Origin: Candidatus Thorarchaeota archaeon
GTDB taxonomy: Archaea > Asgardarchaeota > Thorarchaeia > Thorarchaeales > Thorarchaeaceae
Assembly: GCA_016840825.1 (NCBI GenBank)
Contig: JAEORN010000140.1
Location: 1-7,082, forward strand
Direction: 5' to 3'
Length of the DNA stretch: 7,082 bases
Below the pieces are notes generated by a model. The model was not told the origin of the DNA. It ran no database searches and saw only the letters and a program-made list of their open reading frames with translations. The position numbers were made by a program, and so were the translations under genes. This document shows, one piece after another, positions 1-5,987 of the stretch (position 1 is its first letter; the number at the start of each line of letters is the position of its first letter).

Positions 1-1756
1 ACATCTGATCGTTACCAAGCTCTGCAAGCCTTGTTCCATTAGCAGGGGAACCTCCAATATTCATGGTTCCATAGGCATGAATTGTGTCAACCCATTGAGC
101 TATATAATCTGTCAAACCTAGCTTGACGTTCATCTCAATCGTTTCACTCGGAACAAACTGATTCTCAGGAAGGACTGGATGGACTGGACTAGATTGCCCT
201 ACTGCCGCCCATGAAGTAAATCCAGTAGCCAAAAAAGTAGACGCAATCCACATAGCTGAGATATTGTGAGCTCCAACAGTAGCCCCATCTGGAAACACGT
301 ATGAAACATTCGCCAAAGGGAGATGTCTACCATCAGGTGTAAATTCAATGGGTACTGTCCCTATCTCAATGCCATCAGTCAAATCATAGAATCGAATCGT
401 TTCAGACCCAACATATGGCTGATCATTCACAATTAGCATGGCACTTATGTTGAAGGAGTCACCAATCAAAGACCACTGCGGAATTGTGGGATAGCCAGCA
501 AACTGTAATATTATGTTTTCAGGGGTTCCAACAAGTATTGTGACATTAGCCGGATCGAGATTTTCAGGCAAATCACCACCAGCAAAATCAGATGGCAGGG
601 GAATAGGAATCACCTGAATCCACTCACCTTCAGTACCGCTTGTTGGGATGAATACCTCAGCCCAAAACAACATGTGACGTACCTTGACTAGCCGAGTGTT
701 GGTATCTTCAGGGTTTACATCACCCATCGCGTACCCAAGAGTCATCCGTGCTGGAACATCTAGAGTTCGCATAAAAACACAATACGCGGTAGCAAAATCC
801 ATTGGAAGTCCACCACCACGCTCAATGAACCATTCAGTGACCTCCTGACCATCAGGACGCTCATAGATCTGCGATTCATTCATCATTAACTCATAGTTAC
901 TCTTGAAGTATACATCGACAGCCATCGCCTGCTCATAGGCTGTGGCAGTACTAGATTCGAATTGGGAAATCTCATTCAACACGGTATCTGAGAGTCCAAC
1001 TGTAATTGCATCCGCTCCATATGCCTGAGTGATGTCAGCTCTAGCAGCATCTCCAGGCAAGGCATTCGCCTCCAAAGAGGGGATATCTTGATCGATATAC
1101 GAAATTTCAAACTCAATCAGAACAGTATCTCCTAGATTACCTGCAAGAAAGGGGTAGAATAGAAGAGTGTCGTAAACATCTGTTTCAATGTAAGAATCAA
1201 TCAGTGCACTAGCAGGAATGCTCCTGAATGAGCCTTCTATGACTTGAATAACAGGGAATAATGATGGAAGCTCTATCGGTTCCACATTTGCACTCACTGA
1301 TACGTTCATAGTAATGGTATAGATTTGATTGGTAGCAGAAGCTCTTGCTATTGTTGAAAGGTCAGTACTACTGTCAGTGATTGACTTACTCCAACCAGCG
1401 CCATCATAGATGTTGTAGGCAGTGCCCCGCCACAATTGTGCTGGATCTGCTGGGCGGACCGTAAAGAGTGTGTTATCAAGTTGATTCAGAAGATCCTCAG
1501 GAAGCTGTTGATCCAATGGGAGGTCCGTGTAATTGATATCATCAAACCAATTTGTTCGTCCACCCGCCCAATCTATGTTGTAGTTCCACTCTTCTACTTC
1601 ATCCAAAGGAACATGAGGATTTTGAGAACGTACTTCATTGAGCTGTATTGTTACGACCGTATATGTGCCCCATACAATAGTCGCGATTATAAAAATCGCA
1701 CTAAGAATCGTGGCTAGGCCAACCTTGCGTTTAGTTACTGTTTCAGCGGCACTCAA
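1..1756 (-). CDS. Membrane-anchored transglutaminase-fold protein with degenerate active site (C-terminus off the left edge)
   Basis: The frame stays open from the TTG at 1756-1754 to the window edge, giving 585 residues without a stop. Residues 9-11 (KRK) precede one hydrophobic segment (about 12-37), so this is probably a signal anchor with the rest outside the cell. Residues about 95-123 (VRPADP, then LWRGTAYNIYDGAGW) resemble the N-terminal domain of TgpA-type membrane transglutaminases. Residues about 275-390 fit a transglutaminase core: PMDFATAYC, LDVPARMTLGY, FWAEVF, EWIQVIP. Aligned by eye to the family, catalytic Cys, His and Asp fall on P318, L363 and I383, so thiol catalysis is unlikely. 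From about 400 the chain looks like beta-rich Ig-like repeats. Eight N-x-S/T sequons (N75, N151, N293, N404, N436, N483, N498, N573) suit a glycosylated surface protein. The start rests on GAGAGGA at 1770-1764, 7 nt upstream; the nearby ATG at 1778 is out of frame and soon hits a stop. The role is unknown; binding or structural at the cell surface is inference. Confidence 0.85.
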   Translation of the reverse strand, partial: MSAAETVTKRKVGLATILSAIFIIATIVWGTYTVVTIQLNEVRSQNPHVPLDEVEEWNYNIDWAGGRTNWFDDINYTDLPLDQQLPEDLLNQLDNTLFTVRPADPAQLWRGTAYNIYDGAGWSKSITDSSTDLSTIARASATNQIYTITMNVSVSANVEPIELPSLFPVIQVIEGSFRSIPASALIDSYIETDVYDTLLFYPFLAGNLGDTVLIEFEISYIDQDIPSLEANALPGDAARADITQAYGADAITVGLSDTVLNEISQFESSTATAYEQAMAVDVYFKSNYELMMNESQIYERPDGQEVTEWFIERGGGLPMDFATAYCVFMRTLDVPARMTLGYAMGDVNPEDTNTRLVKVRHMLFWAEVFIPTSGTEGEWIQVIPIPLPSDFAGGDLPENLDPANVTILVGTPENIILQFAGYPTIPQWSLIGDSFNISAMLIVNDQPYVGSETIRFYDLTDGIEIGTVPIEFTPDGRHLPLANVSYVFPDGATVGAHNISAMWIASTFLATGFTSWAAVGQSSPVHPVLPENQFVPSETIEMNVKLGLTDYIAQWVDTIHAYGTMNIGGSPANGTRLAELGNDQM

Positions 1757-1763
1757 GTAAGAT

Positions 1764-1770
1764 TCCTCTC
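1764..1770 (-). promoter_or_regulatory. Ribosome binding site that sets a TTG start
   Basis: GAGAGGA on the minus strand lies 7 nt before the TTG of the transglutaminase-fold gene. No ATG or GTG in the same frame was seen nearby upstream, and the hydrophobic anchor begins about a dozen residues in, so this TTG is the best start. Confidence 0.5.
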
Positions 1771-1784
1771 GTAGCCATTGGCGG

Positions 1785-1799
1785 CGCTTTATACTATAT
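1785..1799 (-). promoter_or_regulatory. Candidate archaeal TATA box for the transglutaminase-fold gene
   Basis: The minus strand reads ATATAGTATAAAGCG. A TATA box here would start transcription about 25 nt downstream, near 1766, leaving a very short leader that would cut into the proposed ribosome binding site. The match is by eye only; no purine-rich BRE stands out. Confidence 0.3.
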
Positions 1800-1842
1800 G
1801 GAGGGTGGACTACTCAATAGCAATAATTCGAGGATACCTTAT

Positions 1843-1852
1843 GATTAAAGCG
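1843..1852 (+). promoter_or_regulatory. Candidate TATA box for the HD-domain gene
   Basis: GATTAAAGCG on the plus strand mirrors GTATAAAGCG on the minus strand at 1794-1785. Transcription would begin near 1875, giving a leader of about 60 nt. A rival is TTTTAAGA at 1895-1902, which would give a leader of about 15 nt. Neither is certain. Confidence 0.22.
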
Positions 1853-1937
1853 TTTCTAGCATAGGTAGTCATCAATAATAGCAAGCTCCGTCGATTTTAA
1901 GAAAGGCCTGCTTCCATTAGGATAGGTAAGAAGGAAT

Positions 1938-2534
1938 GTGGATTCAGTGTTTCCAGAAGAGAGAATAGATGAGTACTCCAAGAGAATACTTGAAGAAAAT
2001 GGGAAAGGAGCTCATACGTATGATCACACGAAACGTGTACTAAGCCTTTGTATTGAAATAGGGACTGAATTGGGAGCCAATAAGCGGGTCTTAGGGGCGG
2101 CTGCACTATTACATGATATCGGAAGACCCTTTGAAGAAGAAAGAGGAAAATCTCATTCGATTCTTTCAGGAGAGATTAGTAAGGATTTTCTCAAGGATAT
2201 TGGATATTCTGAATTAGAGGTCGAACAGGTTATCGATGCGATTCGTACTCATAGATTCAGTGAAGGTCTTGAACCAGAAACCATAGAAGGCAGAATTCTG
2301 AGTGATGCTGATAAACTGGATGCAATAGGTGCGGTCGGCATCTTTAGGGCTATTGCTCAAGCGACTGTGTCTGGAAAGGGTATCCATGGATTCCTTCAGC
2401 ATGCTGATGAGAAGCTCTTGAAATTGAGGGATTTACTTTACACCGAGCAGGCCAAGGCTATAGCATTAAAACGGCATCAGTTGCTTGAGGGTTTCGTCAA
2501 TCATCTTCAGAATGAATGGGATTCTCAATATTAG
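1938..2534 (+). CDS. HD-domain metal-dependent phosphohydrolase
   Basis: This 198-residue protein is a stand-alone HD superfamily hydrolase, a family that uses one or two metal ions to cleave phosphate esters of nucleotides and related compounds. The visible metal-binding pattern is complete: H30 in HTYDH, the H59-D60 pair in ALLHDIGRP, H73 and H105 as possible extra ligands, and the closing aspartate in SDADKLDAIG (D125; D123 close by). The remainder is helical, without membrane segments, so it should be cytoplasmic. The substrate cannot be read from the sequence. The start is a GTG at 1938; an in-frame TAG at 1923-1925 limits extension. A second in-frame GTG at 1947 is a fair alternative because AGGA at 1932-1935 is only 2 nt from the first GTG but 11 nt from the second. 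Its stop codon overlaps that of the convergent CYTH gene. Confidence 0.88.
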   Translation: MDSVFPEERIDEYSKRILEENGKGAHTYDHTKRVLSLCIEIGTELGANKRVLGAAALLHDIGRPFEEERGKSHSILSGEISKDFLKDIGYSELEVEQVIDAIRTHRFSEGLEPETIEGRILSDADKLDAIGAVGIFRAIAQATVSGKGIHGFLQHADEKLLKLRDLLYTEQAKAIALKRHQLLEGFVNHLQNEWDSQY

Positions 2535-3121
2535 GAATGTTGTTTCCTCAAAAAGAGCTCCAAGTATGATTCTCGAATTGAATCCTTTCGTTTCAATCCG
2601 ATACGCTCTATGAAGGAGAGTATACTTTCTCGAGTCGTTGGGATTAGATCCTGAGATGAAACCACCGCTTCGACTTCCAGAAAAACTCCAACGTGACTGA
2701 CATTATCAATGCTGATGATTTTATCCTCAATAAGGAAAAACGTCCTATCCTTTACAATAGTAGCAACTTCTTGAAAGCCCAAATGCGTAAGTATTGCACG
2801 CATCGATTCTATATCACGAATACCTACTGATAGTTCAAAACGCGTCTTTGTTGTTGTATCTAATTTTGGACCCTTATATGTCAATTCGATTTTTGTTGCA
2901 GGTAAGTTGCCAGCTTGATTAGAGATTGGGATCTTCTCTCTATTTCTTAACCTGAGAGCTTCATCTGTATCCTCAAAGGACTTGCATGGATGATTGAAAT
3001 AGATATCAGTTTGAGTTTCTCTATTGGTCCTTACCCCACCAATTTCGATTAGATTCTTTTCTATTTCCTTTGGGTCTTTGATTGCAATCTTTACTTCTAC
3101 TTCAAAGCTGGATATACTCAT
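2531..3121 (-). CDS. CYTH-domain protein, class IV adenylate cyclase (CyaB)/thiamine-triphosphatase-like
   Basis: The 196-residue product is one CYTH domain, a beta-tunnel fold that binds organic or inorganic triphosphate with divalent metal. Family members act as class IV adenylate cyclases, thiamine triphosphatases or inorganic triphosphatases. Visible motifs in order: the ExExK signature at E7-E9-K11, DIYFNHP at 39-45, TDEALRLRNR at 52-61, ELTYKGPK at 79-86, RFE at 94-96, KDR at 124-126, ISIDNVSHVG near 137-145, the acidic pair E149 and E151, and RESYLELFL near the C-terminus. This layout is closest to the archaeal CyaB-like group; which reaction it performs is not determined. Two GTG codons (3133, 3130) lie in frame upstream, but the ATG at 3121-3119 is preferred. 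GGTGA precedes it by 5 nt, and the ExExK strand starts six residues later, as is usual. The ribosome binding site is one arm of an inverted repeat. Confidence 0.9.
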   Translation of the reverse strand: MSISSFEVEVKIAIKDPKEIEKNLIEIGGVRTNRETQTDIYFNHPCKSFEDTDEALRLRNREKIPISNQAGNLPATKIELTYKGPKLDTTTKTRFELSVGIRDIESMRAILTHLGFQEVATIVKDRTFFLIEDKIISIDNVSHVGVFLEVEAVVSSQDLIPTTRESILSFIERIGLKRKDSIRESYLELFLRKQHS

Positions 3122-3123
3122 AA

Positions 3124-3184
3124 TTTTCACCACACCATAGTAGTCAGACTTCGTCTGTTAGGTCTTTCTCTTCAATGGTGAAAA
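3124..3184. repeat. 9-bp spaced inverted repeat enclosing a small hairpin
   Basis: TTTTCACCA (3124-3132) is the exact reverse complement of TGGTGAAAA (3176-3184), with 43 nt between. Inside lies CAGAC-TTC-GTCTG (3145-3157), a 5-bp stem with a 3-nt loop, nearly concentric with the outer arms (centres 3151 and 3154). In a minus-strand transcript the outer stem would pair the GGTGA ribosome binding site of the CYTH gene. Alternatively the arms could be a protein-binding operator for either divergent gene, or chance. Confidence 0.45.
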
Positions 3185-3225
3185 GCGCAACCCACATAAC
3201 ATCGTCCTTTGCACGTTAGTAGGCT

Positions 3226-3229
3226 GGTG
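3226..3229 (+). promoter_or_regulatory. GGTG ribosome binding site for the TTG start of thrC
   Basis: GGTG lies 5 nt before the TTG at 3235. An in-frame TAG at 3220-3222 excludes any earlier start, and the next in-frame ATG is at residue 63, after the zinc-ribbon region, so TTG is essentially forced. Confidence 0.5.
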
Positions 3230-3234
3230 TAACT

Positions 3235-4485
3235 TTGACCGAGATTAGAAGGTACAAATGCGCAAAGTGCGGGAAGGAATATGATGAGTCTAATGTCCCT
3301 CCAAATGATCGATGTGGAGGGCGAATAGATGTTATTCTGAATGTTGAATCACTGAAAGATACTATCACAAAAGACATTCTTGAAAGGAGGAAAGGTGGAC
3401 TTTGGAAGTATTTTGAATTCATGCCAGTTCGGAGAAGAGAGAGTATCATCTCTCTTGGGGAGGGAAATACGCCACTTGTACCAAGCAGGAATCTAGCGAA
3501 GGAAATGGGATTATCGAATCTGTTTCTTAAGATTGAAACATTGAATCCATCAGGATCCTTTAAGGACCGTCCAATCTGTGTCGGTGTTACTCGTGCTAGC
3601 GAAGATGGGACTGAAACAGTTGCAGCGGCTTCTTCAGGAAATGCTGCTGCAGCTATGTCGACATATGCTGCGAGAGCAGGACTTCGAGCTGTTGTATTTG
3701 TGCCAGAGAATGCACCAGCAGGTAAGTTGATTCATCTGCGAACATTAGGAGCAAATGTCTTTCGAGTTCGAAAGGTTAAGGAAGGCATCGATCCAACCAC
3801 CACTATCCTTCATGCTGCATGTGATGAGTTGGGATGGACGCCCACTCCATCATTTGGTCCATTCAATGGATTTCAATTCGAAGGTACCAAGTCATTGGGA
3901 TATGAGATTGCAGAACAGATGAGTTGGGATGTCCCTGATTGGATTCTATTTCCTACCGGTAGTGGAGGTCTAATGGCGGGCACGATGAAAGGATTGTGGG
4001 AGTTCAAGGAGCTGGGATTCATCGAGTCATTGCCACGTCCCGTAGTTGTTCAACCAGATGGATGTCCTCCCATAGTCAGGGCATACCACGAAAAACATGA
4101 CCCACTTGCCATCACTCCATGGGATTCGAATGAAACGGTGGCTGGAGGGTTGGCGGATCCTTTCCCTTGGGACGGCGATGCGGCACTGAAGTATCTCCAG
4201 CTAGCAAACGGTACCGCAGTTTCAGTTAACGACGAAGAGATTGAGAAGCACCTAGTTCTCTTGGGTAAATACGAAGGTATCTTCGCGGAACCGAGCGGGG
4301 TTGCCGCAATGGCAGGTCTTGAAACCTTAATCAATGATGGCACTATAGATAAGTCTGATAGAGTTATAGTACCCATTACAGGGTCTGGATTCAAGGACCT
4401 TTCAACACCAGATCGACTAACACCACAAGTACCAGTAATCTCGCCAGAGGTTTCAGAGCTTGTAGCTGCGTTACATCAAGAATAA
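3235..4485 (+). CDS. thrC: Threonine synthase (PLP-dependent, fold type II)
   Basis: The 416-residue protein matches threonine synthase, which converts O-phosphohomoserine to threonine with PLP as the last step of the pathway. Evidence: NPSGSFKDR at 104-112 with the PLP lysine K110; SSGNAAAA at 133-140 followed by YAARAGL, as in the family's STGN stretch; FEGTKSLGYEIAEQ near 215-228; the phosphate loop TGSGGLMAG at 241-249; EPSGVAAMAG at 352-361; and TGSGFKD at 382-388, where relatives often have TGxGLKD. The N-terminal zinc-ribbon-like part has C9, C12 and C27, but the fourth expected cysteine is replaced (D25 or N24). Other COG0498-type lyases such as cysteate synthase are possible, so the reaction is likely rather than proven. 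The TTG start is forced by an in-frame TAG just upstream. The cytosine deaminase gene follows after 15 nt, which suggests co-transcription. Confidence 0.83.
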   Translation: MTEIRRYKCAKCGKEYDESNVPPNDRCGGRIDVILNVESLKDTITKDILERRKGGLWKYFEFMPVRRRESIISLGEGNTPLVPSRNLAKEMGLSNLFLKIETLNPSGSFKDRPICVGVTRASEDGTETVAAASSGNAAAAMSTYAARAGLRAVVFVPENAPAGKLIHLRTLGANVFRVRKVKEGIDPTTTILHAACDELGWTPTPSFGPFNGFQFEGTKSLGYEIAEQMSWDVPDWILFPTGSGGLMAGTMKGLWEFKELGFIESLPRPVVVQPDGCPPIVRAYHEKHDPLAITPWDSNETVAGGLADPFPWDGDAALKYLQLANGTAVSVNDEEIEKHLVLLGKYEGIFAEPSGVAAMAGLETLINDGTIDKSDRVIVPITGSGFKDLSTPDRLTPQVPVISPEVSELVAALHQE

Positions 4486-4500
4486 GAAGAGTGCAATAAA

Positions 4501-4950
4501 ATGGTATCAGAACATGATGTATTCATGAAAGCGGCATTAGAGGAAGCCGAAATGGGATTGCGAGAAGGTGGGATTCCGATTGGCTCCGTATTTGTCATCG
4601 ATGGTAAGATTGTTGGACGAGGACACAATAAACGAGTGCAAGATGGTAGTGTCGTTCTTCATGCAGAAATGGATTGCTTGGAGAACACAGGACGATTGAA
4701 AGCAAAGGACTACAAGAAAGGCGTATTATATTCTACATTATCTCCCTGTGACATGTGCAGTGGAGCTATCTTACTATACAAGATTCCCAAAGTAGTAATA
4801 GGGGAGAACCAGACATTCAAAGGGCCTGAAGAGTACGTTAGATCGAGGGGAGTAGCTGTTGAAGTACTTGATGATAAACGCTGTATCGAGCTAATGACCA
4901 ACTTCATCAGAGAGAATCCGGCATTATGGAACGAAGATATTGGAGAATGA
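4501..4950 (+). CDS. Cytosine deaminase, yeast FCY1 type
   Basis: This 149-residue protein belongs to the CDA-fold zinc deaminases. It carries the zinc site H54-A-E56 (E56 as proton shuttle) and P82-C83-D-M-C86. Its likeness to fungal cytosine deaminase, recalled from memory, runs end to end: EGGIPIG at 22-28, GRGHNKR at 39-45, LENTGRL at 60-66, YSTLSPCDMCSGAI at 77-90, IGENQTFKG at 100-108, and the C-terminal W143-NEDIGE. Residues that contact the base in the yeast enzyme have counterparts here: N43, F106, W143 and D146. It should therefore convert free cytosine to uracil in the cytoplasm for pyrimidine salvage; the yeast enzyme also accepts 5-methylcytosine. A guanine deaminase or tRNA adenosine deaminase is less likely because those lack this C-terminal tail. 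The ATG at 4501 follows a weak GAAGAG (4486-4491). The 3' end overlaps the next gene. Confidence 0.9.
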   Translation: MVSEHDVFMKAALEEAEMGLREGGIPIGSVFVIDGKIVGRGHNKRVQDGSVVLHAEMDCLENTGRLKAKDYKKGVLYSTLSPCDMCSGAILLYKIPKVVIGENQTFKGPEEYVRSRGVAVEVLDDKRCIELMTNFIRENPALWNEDIGE

Positions 4951-5930
4951 TAACAGCTATGTCTCGCAGAGAGTTCAAGGTGAAAGCGAAGGCGCTTGCA
5001 AATGAATATGGATACCTACAATATATGATTGAGAGGTATCTCACTCTCTGGGGAGAAGAGGAAACAACTCAATTCCTAAAAGCATGTGAAAAGCCTATCC
5101 AGACTGCTATTCGAGTGAATACACTCAAGAACAATAATGATGACACATTGCGTATTCTTCAGAAAAAGGGCATCGGGCTGGAGAAGATAGCCTGGTTACA
5201 ATTCGGATACTATGCGAATTTTCGGGATATTTCTCCTGGAGCATTACTTGAGCATATGCTGGGCTACTACTATATCCAAGGAGTGCCTTCAATGACCGCT
5301 GTTGAGGTGCTTGATCCTCAACCAAACGAGATAGTTGCAGATTTAGCCGCTGCACCCGGAGGTAAGACAACGCATCTTGCTCAAATGATGCGAAACACAG
5401 GACTTGTAATCGCTGTCGAGCAGGATCGTCTTCGAATCGATAGCCTACGGAGCAATATTCTTCGATGTGGTGTAACTAACTCCCTAGTACTAAGAGGCGA
5501 TGCTAAGAAGATTGAGGGAATAGGTCTTGAGCCAACTAAGATTCTATTGGATGCGCCTTGCTCAGGGGAAGGTCTCATCCCGATTGATCCAAGTAGAAAG
5601 ACGAGCAAGACTATGGCGGACATCCAGTATTGTGCCACTAGAGAGGATGATCTTCTTGATGCTGCCATACAAAAGCTTGCACCGGGAGGACAAATAGTAT
5701 ATTCAACATGTTCTATTGCACCTGAGGAGAACGAGTATGTAGTTGACAACATCCTTCGAAGGTATCCTGAGATACGAGTGATCCCGATAGACATAGATTT
5801 TGGATGCGCAGGCTATTCAACACCATATGGTGTCCAACTTGATGATTCTTTGAAGCTATCAAGGAGATTCCTTCCTCATCTACATGGGACTGAAGGATTC
5901 TTCATCTGTAAGATGGAAAAAGAGATTTAG
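4947..5930 (+). CDS. RsmB/NOP2/Sun (NSUN)-family RNA cytosine-C5 methyltransferase
   Basis: The protein (327 residues from this ATG) is a SAM-dependent RNA m5C methyltransferase; archaeal relatives modify tRNA or rRNA. An N-terminal NSUN-type part (about 50-95, with IRVNTLK) precedes the Rossmann core. Numbered from this ATG, the core shows motif I DLAAAPGGK at 132-140, an acidic SAM-ribose residue in AVEQD near 156-160, motif IV DAPCSGEG with C205 (release cysteine), and motif VI YSTCSIAPEENE with C255 (the nucleophile that attacks cytosine C6). The C-terminal RRFLPHLHGTEGFFICK is the usual end strand. No PUA or THUMP domain is present. Start choice: ATG 4947 overlaps the deaminase stop as ATGA. 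ATG 4959 (beginning MSRREF) is nearly as good, with GGAG and TGAT upstream. ATG 4926 is also in frame but has a poor ribosome binding site. The RNA target cannot be read from the sequence. Confidence 0.9.
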   Translation: MITAMSRREFKVKAKALANEYGYLQYMIERYLTLWGEEETTQFLKACEKPIQTAIRVNTLKNNNDDTLRILQKKGIGLEKIAWLQFGYYANFRDISPGALLEHMLGYYYIQGVPSMTAVEVLDPQPNEIVADLAAAPGGKTTHLAQMMRNTGLVIAVEQDRLRIDSLRSNILRCGVTNSLVLRGDAKKIEGIGLEPTKILLDAPCSGEGLIPIDPSRKTSKTMADIQYCATREDDLLDAAIQKLAPGGQIVYSTCSIAPEENEYVVDNILRRYPEIRVIPIDIDFGCAGYSTPYGVQLDDSLKLSRRFLPHLHGTEGFFICKMEKEI

Positions 5931-5987
5931 AACAGCAGCCATATTAGCAGCTAGTGTCTAATTCATTCTTGTGTAGGGTGTTAGTTC
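5931..5987 (+). other. Short intergenic spacer before the ABC pair
   Basis: These 57 bases hold no gene. A weak TATA-like stretch (GAGATTTAGA, about 5922-5931) lies at the end of the methyltransferase gene. AGGGTG at 5975-5980 sits 7 nt before the ABC ATPase start. AGCAGC occurs twice (5934-5939 and 5946-5951), probably by chance. There is no clear T-rich terminator, so read-through from the upstream operon is possible. Confidence 0.35.

Larger units (their letters stand above)
1757..1937. other. Divergent intergenic promoter region
   Basis: These 181 bases separate two genes transcribed away from each other, so both promoters should be here. I see AT-rich TATA-like elements on each strand (listed separately) but no tRNA-like fold, no small gene with a convincing ribosome binding site and no strong hairpin. 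Confidence 0.6.
3122..3234. other. Divergent intergenic region between CYTH gene and thrC
   Basis: Both leaders must lie in these 113 bases. No clear TATA box was seen for either direction. The region holds a spaced 9-bp inverted repeat with a smaller hairpin nested inside it, and the GGTG motif for thrC at 3226-3229. Confidence 0.5.

Noticed and set aside
674..781. H361 and C326 as alternative catalytic residues of the transglutaminase fold
   Set aside because: H361 is two residues out of register with the HxW-x-E pattern, and C326 lies eight residues after the nucleophile position, within the helix after DFA. Neither fits the known geometry.
1436..1717. Plus-strand open frame of 93 codons
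   Set aside because: It lies antisense within the transglutaminase-fold gene, whose minus-strand frame carries recognisable domains; its product has no family features.
1808..1870. GACTAC/GTAGTC inverted repeat in the divergent region
   Set aside because: Only 6 bp with a 51-nt gap; expected by chance in a region of this size, and not concentric with the other elements.
4050..4394. Minus-strand open frame of 114 codons inside thrC
   Set aside because: The plus-strand frame encodes conserved PLP-enzyme motifs; the antisense product looks like low-complexity shadow sequence.
5381..5794. Minus-strand open frame of 137 codons inside the m5C methyltransferase gene
   Set aside because: The opposite strand carries all methyltransferase motifs, and no ribosome binding site or domain supports the antisense frame.
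5931..5987. Terminator between the methyltransferase and ABC genes
   Set aside because: No stem-loop or run of T long enough was found; the short AGCAGC direct repeat does not form one.
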